NCBI GenBank assembly: GCA_963920525.1
Contig: OY986439.1
Location: 37,365,819 to 37,429,818 of the forward strand
DNA length: 64,000 nt
Source: Dichetophora obliterata
Taxonomy: Eukaryota > Arthropoda > Insecta > Diptera > Sciomyzidae
Reading direction: 5' to 3'
The position numbers and the translations under genes are program-made. Positions 25,401 to 33,189 of this stretch are shown piece by piece. The notes below the pieces were generated by a model. That model did not search any database, was not told where the DNA came from, and was given only the letters and a program-made list of their open reading frames with translations. Every line of letters starts with the position of its first letter. Positions within the stretch are counted from its first letter, which is position 1.

Positions 25401-28400
25401 AACTCGAGGTGTTGGACGTAGTGGTGGTGGTAGTGTAGGTAGTTCGAGCATAACAACACCTCTAACAGGACGTATTAATTGGGAGGCTAAGAAATCTATA
25501 AAATCCAATGGCATAGACTTGCCAACGGATGTGGCCACGCTTCGTTATTTCTATAATCTCGGCTGGGACTACCACAACAAGCAGCAATTGCGGCAACAAC
25601 AACGCTCAGGCGGTGCGAGTGTTGCCGAAGGTGAGTTTTGTGCATTACTACTGCAGCCAGTTACATCAATCTGAATATCTTTTTGTAAAGCAGAAACAAC
25701 AACTGAAGTTAAGGAGCACATTGTAAAGCTCTCTGCCGATATGCAAAACACTAAACTAGATGAAAACGGAAATGTTCAGGAGGTAAGGACAATTTTTTTT
25801 AACAATGGTCAATATGCTACAGTGAATTACAAAACTATCCATAAAAAGTTCAATCGTGGTATTCAAAGAGTAGTCATGCTTTAGTTTTTGTTTCTAGTGC
25901 ATATATAAAATCATCAAAGTAAAAAGACTTCCGTAGCAAAAAATTATTTTAAAATTTCACATTTTCATACATTTTGCCAGAATTTTATTACACCTAATAA
26001 ATGTTTTTTTTTTTACCATTGTGTAACTGACTTGGCGAGAAGTCGTCTAACTGGCTTGGCGAGAAGTCTTAAAATAGTTTTATAAAAAATTTGTATCATT
26101 CGACTTTTTTTTTGTGTCCCCAAAAATTGTACAATCGCACGAACCTTGTTTCGATTTTTATATAATTTTTTTCTTAGTATTGAAGTTCCTGATAACAATT
26201 GTAGACGGTTCATACATAATTTTATTCGGAAAATGTCAAAATCCTATAAAATTATTTAAAGTGATTATTTAAAAATCAATATAGAATTGGACCAAGAATA
26301 ATATCAGCCTGATTCTAAACAATTTTTCCCGGGGAATCGGAAAGGGGAATTTTAATTTTTAAGATAAAGTTAAAGAACATTTTGAAAATATTTGATGCAA
26401 ATTTGTTCATTAACCGTCAATATTCATGAGAGTACCCAAGAAATTTGATTCTGCTATCTTAAAAATGAAAACTCCGTTTTCCGATTCCCGGGGAAATATT
26501 CAGAATCGGGCTGTATATATAAGTATATAAATTTATAGATTAAGCTCAAAAACATTTTGGAAATTTTTAATGCAAATTTTTTGATAAACAAACAAATTTG
26601 CATTACAAATTTCCAAAAGGTTATTTAGCTCTATCTTAAAATTGAAAACTGCTTTTTCTATTCCGCGTGAAAAATTATTCATGATAGGGCTGAAGATTTC
26701 GCCAAAGTGCACAAAAATGGAAATCTGCGCAGCCTACGTCACATGTGAGAGTGCAGTGCATATACACTCACGGTCAAAAAAAAGCTGACTTAATAATTTA
26801 ATAATAAATATTCTTTTTCTTGAATTATAACAAAGTCCATCGACCAAAAAAAAAAAAGCACAACCAAACTTTATTGAAATTCTTAAAGAGGGGGGCTATA
26901 TTGGGAGTCCATCGAATCTTATTTGACCTCTCAATGTCGTCATAATTTTTTTTCAATTTATTTTTAAAATTTAAGTGTTCGAATATTGTCATGCCGACAT
27001 TCGTTGAATTTTGACAGCCATTTGCCTTGTTGAAAATCAAATACAAAATCCTTTCTTTTGAATAGAATTTTGCAGGAATAAGACTTTGCAAAGGGTTTGA
27101 CGAAATAGGTGCGTTTTGTATGGTATCAAACATAAACATAGGAAGCAGTTTTTGACGAAAAAAATAACGCTTAAACTGACGCCTTTTAACGAACTCTTAA
27201 CAGATTTCGATGTTCTTAAGTTCAATGGAGAGGTATTTTTACGTGCAATTAACATTTGTAAAAAAACAAACGTCAATAATTGAATATTATGTAATTAAAA
27301 TATAGAAACACAATTTCTTTTAAGTTAAAGAAAAGTACAAGAATTTGCTTCGCTACAACAAGCTTCTTTTTGTATTTTATCGGATTTCTTTTTAGAAATG
27401 AATTTTATTTTTCATTTCCAACAAGGCAAATTGCTGTAAAAATTCAATAAACATCGGCACAACAAAATTCGAACAATTAAACTTTAAAAATAAATTGAAA
27501 AAATTGTGACGAAATTGAGAGGTAAAATCAGGTGCGATAGACTCACCTTCAAAGAGGGACACCTTCTTTAAGAAATTCTTTAAAGTTTGGATGTGCTTGT
27601 TTATTTATGGTTTTGGCGGCACACTGTGTTATAATTCAAGAAAAATAATACTAGTTATCAATTTATTAACTCGGCCTTTTTTGAGCGCTAGTGTATACTA
27701 AGGTAAGTTACCCAAATAAGGCCAACCTAACGGTTTTTACCAGACAGAAGAGAAACGGGTGTTTTTAAACTTATTTTTGCAATTTTGTATTTTTGTTTAT
27801 TCAATTCTTTTTTCAAAAACATAAAAATAAAGCATGAAAAAGCAAAAAATATATTCAGCTCAGAAGGTTTTAAAAAGGTCTGATTTTTACCATATTAGGA
27901 CCACCATGTCTAAGTAAGGCCCAATATATAACGGTTTTAGAAACATAACAAAACAGTTTAGAAAATAATAAAATAAGAACACATATTGTTATTACAAATG
28001 TTGGTTTACATTTATACTAAACATAAATGCTATTCATAGCTTTTTTTTATAAAAACTTTTTCGAAAAAATACTTTTGTTGCCAAAAGTTCATTTTGAAAA
28101 TTAAAATAAAGTTACTCTGGCTTTTTAAAGAAAATTTTGGTAATTTGCTGACCCTTTATAGTTGAGGGCTTTCTTTTTCGTAGTTTTTTCTGCCAGGTAG
28201 ATTAAGGTGTGGACATGAGATCAGAAAAAGAAAGCCGGAAAGAAAAAAAAATGTTTGGGCCTTTTTTGGCGCTCTCAATATAATTTCATTAATCAAGTTT
28301 TTCTCGGAATACACCACAGTTAGATTTGATCAATTAACCTTTTTGTTTTCGTTAAAATACCTCTCTTGATTTTTAATTCAAAGCTGGACATAGACAATAG

Positions 28401-30254
28401 TTAATTCGTAGAATAACAGACTTTTACTGCGAGCACAATTATTACATCAAACACGTTGTTGACGCTACCGCTGACTTCGTTCGACTGTCACTCGCTTCAC
28501 AGATGCGCAATCGAAGTAATTTTTTTTGCGTCGTGATGCAGATATGAACATGTTTAAACGTGCAAAAAATCATTTTGCAGGGAATGCAATAAATGTGCGT
28601 ATTAGAAATCGGGCCTTATTAAGGCTTGGGCCTTATTTGGCGAAGAGACCTAATAATACATATACTAATTTTAAATTTTCGAAATTATTTGATGATTATG
28701 ATTTTATAACTATTTCAATATTTTTAATACTCAGGTGACTAAAGTCGACTCAAATAACAATAATAATTCAAATTCAACTCAAAATCATAATTCTGTTAAC
28801 GGAAAATCCAACAGTACACGTCGTTTTCAGTCGCGCTATTTTAACAGCAAAGAACGTCAGGCCTACCAACAGCGTAATAACGTTGGCGTTAATAATGGAA
28901 CCATGCTACATAATCGCCCCAACAATGCTGTTTCGTCGCAGCATCAAAACGATTTTAATAAAACTAATTTGTGCACCAAGCAAACATCAAATGTCAATTC
29001 ATCAAATCAACGCAACCACATGCAAAATGTCAATTCCAATTCCAACACTAATAGTGGCACCAACACTGGCAGTACCAATTCGCTTCATACAGTTACCGAA
29101 CAAGGTATTCAAACTTCACCAATGCATTCATATGACGGAGGACCACAACCTAACAATGGTACTGATAATGCACAGGTAAAAATTAATGAAAACAATTGAA
29201 GAATATGAATTTACTCACATTTTGCTTGCTAATACAGACTCCAACAACTATTTATAATCCAAATCTGAATCCATTTATAACTTATGGCTCATATGATTAT
29301 ACGCCCGATCAAAACGGTCAAGTAGCACCACAGTTTATACCACCACCTCAAGCTGGTGGTGTTTTTATACAAATGCCTATGGCAGCTTCTACTTATGGTA
29401 TTTACACTGCTCCACCGCCACCACCACCAGCATTGGGTATGCATCCATCAGCCGCTGTTTATCCACCTTACATGGGTCATCCACCCCCACCACTGCCTAC
29501 AGCAGCAGCAGCAGGAGGAGTAACGATGTCGCCATTGCATGGACCACCACCACATCCAACAATGGCATCAGCGCCGTCTTCAGCTCAACCTCCAATACCA
29601 AATGGCTTTTTCGCTACCGGCGTATCGGGAACTGAAGCTGTAGAAAATAGTGGCACTGTTGCAGATGGTGTTGGTGTTCACTATCAATGCATGGGCTATC
29701 CACCAATGCCATTTTATTATGCACCACCTCCAAATACAGCCGCCGCAATGGGAGAAAATAGCTCAAACCCATTTCGTCAACCAGCAAGCGGTGGTCCAGT
29801 GACTGGCCCAATATCCACGTCCGTAAGTCAACAGGTAAGTTGGATTTGATACAATAAGCTTGTTCTGAGTGTGGTATGCAGAATTGTTTAACATTCCGAT
29901 ATTGACTCTTAAGAAACACATTCGAATTGATGTTTCAAGCGTCCATATATAATTAATTTTGAAGTACTGTTATTTTATAATCTTAACCTAACCCTCGGTG
30001 ACTGAAGTGGTAGTATGACAGACACCCCAAAATCGTAAAAATTGTGTGCTTAAGTAAGTGGATCGAAACAAGGAAAAAGCAGAACCAGGAATTAATGTGA
30101 CAATCATATTAACTAAATGATTATGTTGTTACTAAACGGGATCTACTAAACTCGAATTAAAAGTCAAAAAAGTATTTATTTGCACCCGGTTTGAATTACA
30201 GGGTGTTAAATTTTTTTTCCTTACCTTTAGATGGAAAGGGCAACAGAATGTTAA
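11916..30254 (+). CDS. otu: ovarian tumor (Otu) deubiquitinase-family protein, multi-exon gene
   Basis: Otu acts in the fly germline; the Drosophila protein has been linked to deubiquitination with Bam and to RNA-rich condensates. Exons: 11916-12131, 12190-12287, 12351-12505, 12571-12957, 13282-13418, 13724-13852 (cassette), 24463-25630, 25691-25782, 28735-29175, 29238-29834 and probably 30231-30254. All introns are GT-AG and all joins keep frame. The ATG is preceded by an in-frame TAA at 11895, fixing the start. The product would be about 1147 aa, longer than the roughly 850 aa I recall for D. melanogaster, through longer low-complexity regions. Order: OTU domain (about 25-145), conserved middle, Tudor-like segment (about 331-380), disordered Tyr/Pro/Gly-rich part, conserved [18 protein letters not shown] segment, Asn-rich and Pro-rich tails. 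Identification rests on recalled Drosophila Otu motifs such as [10 protein letters not shown] and RKHTARDAS. Confidence 0.93.
12982..13156. mobile_element. Fold-back element in otu intron 4, relative of the 572-bp array
   Basis: Left end 'gttttttctaaatgacc' and right end 'atataaaatcaac' are the same termini that bound the 4.8-kb array at 41985-46789. The left 70 nt are inverted relative to the right 105 nt. Flanks (aaaatattattatttaa before, ttaaaatatttttttaa after) look like a diverged target duplication of about 17-20 bp. Confidence 0.65.
13724..13852 (+). CDS. otu: otu exon 6: 43-codon phase-0 cassette, Tudor segment
   Basis: The exon begins VGAKCHVKL and ends QLGEKRL. It is exactly 129 nt with phase 0 at both ends, so skipping it would keep the reading frame. 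In Drosophila melanogaster a 126-nt otu exon at this place (VGAKCKVEL...) is alternatively spliced, giving the 104-kDa (included) and 98-kDa (skipped) forms, and it carries most of the Tudor domain. The acceptor is ttttccag and the donor CTG|gtgaga is weaker than the other otu donors, as expected for a regulated exon. The next intron is 10.6 kb. Confidence 0.88.
13853..14270. other. Start of the 10.6-kb otu intron 6
   Basis: Donor gtgaga at 13853. A weak inverted pair, 'aaaacaaaaataattctgctttgcctcagc' near 14075-14105 and 'gctgaggcaaagcataattatttttgcg' near 14155-14185, suggests a degraded MITE. No coding sequence. Confidence 0.4.
14271..14509. mobile_element. Palindromic MITE
   Basis: CGCTACCTTAATATAGAAAG at the left and its complement at the right, ending GGTAGCG. 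Nearly perfect over 30 bp; 'at' on both sides may be a 2-bp target duplication. Confidence 0.7.
14588..15487. mobile_element. hAT MITE with perfect 8-bp target duplication
   Basis: CTACAGCT stands at 14580-14587 and again at 15488-15495. The element starts TAGGGTCAATTAACCG and ends TAACCGAATTGACAACCCTA, an imperfect inverted repeat. 8-bp duplications are diagnostic of hAT. The ends are rich in 'aaccggttatcggc' motifs, possible transposase binding sites. No ORF. Confidence 0.8.
15496..16567. other. Unassigned intronic sequence
   Basis: AT-rich; no gene or clear element boundary found. Confidence 0.3.
16568..16845. mobile_element. Tc1/mariner-type MITE (TA target)
   Basis: Starts CACGGAGAATCAAGCAAATG, ends in the complement of CACGGAGAAAACTGTTTGCT, and is flanked by TA on both sides (16566-16567, 16846-16847). 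Confidence 0.7.
16848..20334. other. Unassigned interior of otu intron 6
   Basis: About 3.5 kb without a gene I can support. Visible items: an 'ATGGCGGAAGC' start followed by 14 codons and a donor-like GTAATG at 17676-17725; a small inverted repeat 18720-18800 (ggatatgcttggag and complement); 'cgttcttttgtaa' and complement at 18577-18612; a 62-codon ORF at 19311-19499. None has supporting context. Confidence 0.35.
20335..20455. mobile_element. CAGCCC-family MITE fragment, copy 3
   Basis: Right half only: 'gcaaatttgcataacaaatttccaaaatgttctt', then 'tttcgattccgcgtgaaaaattattcatgat'. The terminus is worn. Confidence 0.6.
20930..21190. repeat. Diverged tandem duplication, 127-bp period
   Basis: 'aagtgggcgg..ttcaacaaag' blocks start at 20954 and 21081; the 'tggcactatcaataaaatactgt' and 'agtattgg..cttattgaaatt' parts follow in both copies. 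No coding content was recognised. Confidence 0.65.
21335..21715. repeat. T-rich low-complexity tract
   Basis: Roughly 380 nt of T runs broken by 'aatattt', 'gtttt' and 'tttatt'. It is simple-sequence DNA of the otu intron. Confidence 0.85.
21716..22974. other. Unassigned intronic sequence
   Basis: No gene. Near 22828-22915 and 23215-23300 there are matching inverted motifs (aagtgtac, tacactc, gtgcattt), so the MITE at 22975-23187 may sit inside an older palindromic element. Confidence 0.35.
22975..23187. mobile_element. CAGCCC-family MITE, copy 4
   Basis: Starts CAGCCCAATTCTGAATGATT, ends with the complement in TTGGGCTG; internal boxes as in the 7218-7430 copy. Confidence 0.75.
23571..24239. 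mobile_element. 277-nt-arm perfect-looking hairpin with hammerhead-like cores (possible Penelope-type termini)
   Basis: Left arm 23571-23847 and right arm 23963-24239 are complementary over 277 nt with only a few mismatches, around a 115-nt spacer. Each arm contains, read outward from the spacer, CTGAAGA, a stem (GCAGA..TCTGC), GAAAC and then GTC or GAC. In the left arm (- strand) the core runs 23700 to 23668 with GTC. In the right arm (+ strand) it runs 24110-24142 with GAC. This layout resembles the hammerhead motifs described in terminal repeats of Penelope-like retroelements, with one extra A before the stem. No reverse transcriptase lies between the arms. It ends 223 nt before otu exon 7. 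Confidence 0.6.
24463..25782 (+). CDS. otu: otu exons 7 and 8: end of Tudor region, disordered Tyr/Pro/Gly-rich part, conserved C-terminal segment
   Basis: Exon 7 (24463-25630) opens [20 protein letters not shown], directly continuing the Tudor region of exon 6 and matching the VPYESLHPLPPDEYRPW region I recall in Drosophila. It is followed by about 330 residues rich in Pro, Gly, Tyr, Ser and His, then [20 protein letters not shown], another Drosophila-shared block. It ends at phase 1. Exon 8 (25691-25782) adds 31 codons ([18 protein letters not shown]...) and ends at phase 0. The 60-nt intron between them has a standard donor (gtgagt) and acceptor (tttgtaaag). Reading through exon 7 into the intron would stop after about 14 codons. 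Confidence 0.9.
25783..26304. other. Start of otu intron 8
   Basis: Donor gtaagg at 25783. A short repeat (tggcgagaagtc) is duplicated at 26033 and 26057. No gene. Confidence 0.4.
26305..26513. mobile_element. CAGCCC-family MITE, copy 5
   Basis: CAGCCTGATTCTAAACAATT at the left, CAGAATCGGGCTG at the right; the 'cccggggaatcggaaa' box is conserved at both ends. Confidence 0.75.
26545..26692. mobile_element. CAGCCC-family MITE, copy 6 (left end lost)
   Basis: 'aaacattttggaaatttttaatgcaaatt' and its complement form the centre; the right terminus ends GATAGGGCTG. Confidence 0.6.
26765..27693. mobile_element. Tc1/mariner-type fold-back element in otu intron 8
   Basis: Starts CACTCACGGTCAAAAAAAAG, ends in the complement of CACTAGCGCTCAAAAAAGGC, with TATA on each side. 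Inverted homology continues inward ('tcttgaattataaca', 'ttcttaaag', 'acctctcaat' and complements), so nearly the whole 929 bp folds back. No transposase ORF. Confidence 0.7.
27698..28734. other. Rest of otu intron 8
   Basis: AT-rich, no gene. 'ggccttattaaggcttgggccttatttggc' near 28612-28642 and 'aaataaggccaacc' near 27714 could be ends of an older element. Acceptor tactcag at 28734. Confidence 0.35.
28735..29834 (+). CDS. otu: otu exons 9 and 10: Asn-rich and Pro-rich low-complexity tail
   Basis: Exon 9 (28735-29175, 147 codons, phase 0 both ends) is dominated by Asn, Ser, Thr and Gln, with an Arg/aromatic patch ([20 protein letters not shown]). Exon 10 (29238-29834, 199 codons, phase 0) is Pro/Gly/Ala/Tyr-rich with runs such as [10 protein letters not shown] and GHPPPPLP. 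Low-complexity sequence of this kind is reported to drive Otu condensation in Drosophila. The donors are CAG|gtaaaa and CAG|gtaagt. If the second intron is retained the protein ends after four more codons (VSWI, stop at 29847). Confidence 0.88.
30231..30254 (+). CDS. otu: Candidate otu terminal exon (7 codons plus stop)
   Basis: Exon 10 ends at a consensus donor, so another exon is expected. The first strong acceptor downstream, ttttttttccttacctttag ending at 30230, is followed in the required phase by ATG GAA AGG GCA ACA GAA TGT TAA. The intron would be 396 nt. A polyadenylation hexamer follows at 30364-30369. No homology supports such a short tail, so this is a splice-signal prediction. Confidence 0.45.
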   Translation: MERATEC

Positions 30255-30363
30255 TCCTTAACCGCACTGCATAGGATAAATATTTTAATACATTTCTAAT
30301 GGTTCAACAAATTCGTTTTTAAAAATGTATTAACGAGGTATCAAAATTGATAAGTCCTCTCCC

Positions 30364-30369
30364 AATAAA
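30364..30369 (+). terminator. otu: Possible otu polyadenylation signal AATAAA
   Basis: First canonical AATAAA after the candidate terminal exon, 110 nt past its stop. Confidence 0.4.
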
Positions 30370-30691
30370 TACCCGAACTTAAAATTTCGAAACAGAAAAT
30401 ATCAAATTTTCACTTTGTAATTAAGTGTGTTCTATTCCTTGAAATTTTACATGATGAACTTTTACATGTACTTAAAGAAGGCAACAACAACAATTCTGTA
30501 TAGAGTCAATCAGCAGACTTCAATTCCGCAATTTTTTGTTAATATTTGGTTTGCAATGATCCAATATTTTGGATATTATATGAAACCTTGTTAATTGACA
30601 TTTCGGCTAGCATCAAGAACAAAGATTTTACAAAGAACACAGCGAGCACACGACAGACTCCCAAGAAATTTTAGACACAGACTCAGACATA

Positions 30692-31549
30692 GGGCTTGTT
30701 CGAGACACTCAATAATTGCAGCAATGCTGCAGCACTCATTGGCAGCTCTGTTGCAGATGCTCAGCTGATGCTTTACCGAAATATTGCAAATATTTTGCGC
30801 TGCTTTTGTGATCGAACGTGAGACTTTCAGAATGATTTTTTTAATTAATTTAGCAATTTATAACTTTGCAGACAACGGAAGCAACTTGATAAGATATGAA
30901 ACCTTAAGAAAACAAAGGATTTTTACTGAAAAGAAAGTTGTTTATGACCGAAATTTTTAAGAAGAGATCAGTGACGAAAACTAAAGTTTTTAAATTTTTC
31001 TCAAAAAAATTTAGTAAATGGAATATAAATTAATATCAATGTTGTATGAATATGGTAAATAATTACCATTTAATATAAACTGGATTGCAATAAATAACGA
31101 TTTTGCTTACTTTTATAACTATCGCGCAGTATAAATATTCATGTTGCCGGGTTCTTGCATTTTGCGCGTCAAATCGTCGCTTGAGAAAATAAATGTCGTA
31201 TGTGAAACTTTTACATTTTAGAAATTTGAGAAAAAGGGGCTATAAATTCTAAAAAAATAGCGGTAAGTCCACTAAAATTTTGTAATCTATTGTGAAATGT
31301 GTCTGCAAATAGGCCTAAAATTCTGAAGAATATTGCTCCGCCAGATTTCGAATAATAGCTCCTTTTTTCTCAATAATCTCAAAAGTGAAAATTTTCACTT
31401 ATGACATTTATTTTCTTAAGCGACGAAATGATAAATTTCTACTCACTAGAACGTTTGACTTTTGCAATAGTTGCAAGATTTTTGTATCGAACGTGATACT
31501 TTAATATGTTGCGCAATATTGCTGCAGTTAGTGAAACTCGAACAAGCCC
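30692..31549. mobile_element. Inverted-repeat element with ATA target duplication
   Basis: Starts GGGCTTGTTCGAG and ends CTCGAACAAGCCC; ATA at 30689-30691 and 31550-31552. A second inverted pair lies inside ('cgtcgcttgagaaaataaatgtc' near 31168 and complement near 31410). A partial copy is at 39412-39560. Confidence 0.7.
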
Positions 31550-31599
31550 ATACAAATACAGCACATAAACAATAATTTGTTGTTTAATTTATTGTAATT

Positions 31600-31745
31600 T
31601 TGTATTTAAAATTTTTGGTTTTTTTTTTTTTTTTTTAATATGATTTTTGGTTTTTTTATTTAGTTTTTGTTTTTCATGAAATTTTTAAGTTGTTTTTTTT
31701 TATTTTATTTTGTTTTTATTTTTATTATTTCTTTGTTTATTTTTT
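31600..31745. repeat. T-rich low-complexity tract
   Basis: Runs of T broken by single A or G. Confidence 0.7.
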
Positions 31746-32430
31746 TTATGTTTTTATGTTAATTTTTATTTTTGAATCAATTTCAATCTCTTCAACATCT
31801 GTAATGAGCAGTTCATAAACCTCATATAAACATGCAATTTTTAATTTTTTTCTCAATGAGGCTATAACCGGGTCTGATGTTATCAGAAGATATTTTTTAA
31901 CATCTTCGTTGCACGCTTCTCGATTTATTTTGAGAGAATGTCGTTTTCTGGCTGCTCTAAATTCTTTAATTCGAGATTCATCTGCTTCTTCAGAAAGCTT
32001 ACTAATTGGATGAACTGCGTATTTTATGTTACTACACATGTGTCAAAACCTAGGAAAGTCCCTTCTCGAGCAACATCACGACATAATCGAAATAATGTTA
32101 AAATTAGATAAATATTATTACCTAAAGTGAAAAGTGAATTATTTTTGATTCATGCAGTAGAATTTTATGGATAGATTCTGTCATGTAATACCATCCATAC
32201 AAATACTCGTACAGCTCAGCAGTTTTTTTAGCATAGGTTTCATAAGCTGACACATTTATTTCTTCTTTATTTTTCTTTTCTGATTTCCTATGATTATTAA
32301 ATTTTGTTTTTAAATGGAATGTATATGTTAAACAATATGTTAAAACAATGGGTAATTTTTTTGAATCCTTGACTAAAAAAACAACTCTTAAAAGAAAAAT
32401 ACTGCTCTTATTAAAATTTTCAGATCTCAC
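31746..32430 (-). pseudogene. Two-exon remnant of a TE-associated protein family
   Basis: The upstream exon (32430-32122) ends AYETYAKKTAELYEYLYGWY...ESIHKILLHESKIIHFSL at a donor (TTAG|gtaata). The downstream part (about 32025-31770) reads YAVHPISKLSEEADESRIK...RKRHSLKINREA then YLLITSDPVIASLRKK. From memory, arthropod predicted proteins with W-Y-Y-M-P..V-H-K-I-L and LSEEAQEARNKD..LLSSDP..SSLR belong to a multicopy, probably transposon-derived family of unclear class. This copy has no start or C-terminus and ends in the T-rich tract. Confidence 0.45.
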
Positions 32431-32952
32431 GCTTTATTCCATAACTAGCATACCTCTACACCGATTACCGAATTTACTTTAATTTATTAGGGCAAAGTTA
32501 TGTCATAAAGTCACAACTAAACAAGTTATAAGCACCTAAAGTAAAAAAACCTATGGTTTTATGTATAAAAGCGATTTTCCGATCTTACTTCTTCTTGCAA
32601 GCAAAACAAATCTAGAGTAAATAGGAAGTTGCTCTAAGGCGGAAGGCTGTTTCCTGTGCCATCTTTTTCCCATAATGTCGAGGGGTATTAAGCAAAGAAC
32701 TGCATTTAGGACCGACGGACTTAAATAAGTAAGACTTCAAATGAAAGATAAAACTAAAAGAACTTGAAAAATATTATTTTTTATTAATTTAATTTCATTT
32801 ATTCTTCATCAAACAGAGTACATGCTCTTATAGACTACAGAAATTATATATATTTACAATTATGCTTAATTACTTAACTAGGTAACTCAGTATATGACAA
32901 GTTCGAAAATTATTAACAATATATAATAAAGATAAATTGTAATTTACATATT
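32431..32952. other. Unassigned sequence
   Basis: No further exon of the preceding remnant recognised; no gene seen. Confidence 0.3.
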
Positions 32953-33173
32953 CAGCCCAATAATGAAACATTTTCTCCCGGGAGTTGTAAAAGGGAGTTT
33001 TCGTTTTTAAGATAGAACTTTAAAAACTTTTTGGAAATTTTTAATGCAATTTTGTTTATCAACCGCCAATATTCATTGGTGAAAAATAAAAAATGAGAAG
33101 TCTTTATCTGCTATCTTAAAACCGGAAACTTCCTTTTGCAACTCCCGGGAGAAAATGTTTCATGATTGGGCTG
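32953..33173. mobile_element. CAGCCC-family MITE, copy 7 (divergent)
   Basis: CAGCCCAATAATGAAACATT left, complement right ending TTGGGCTG; the central box is ctcccgggagttg instead of ccccgggg. Confidence 0.75.
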
Positions 33174-33189
33174 ATTATATTACAGAACA

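Noticed and set aside
24400..25751. Several 60-125-codon frames on the - strand and in other frames across otu exon 7
   Set aside because: They are shadows of the otu exon, whose frame is supported by conserved motifs and matching splice phases.
26825..27276. - strand ORFs in the Tc1/mariner-type element as a transposase
   Set aside because: No DDE or helix-turn-helix motif is visible and the sequence is mostly the arm of a fold-back repeat.
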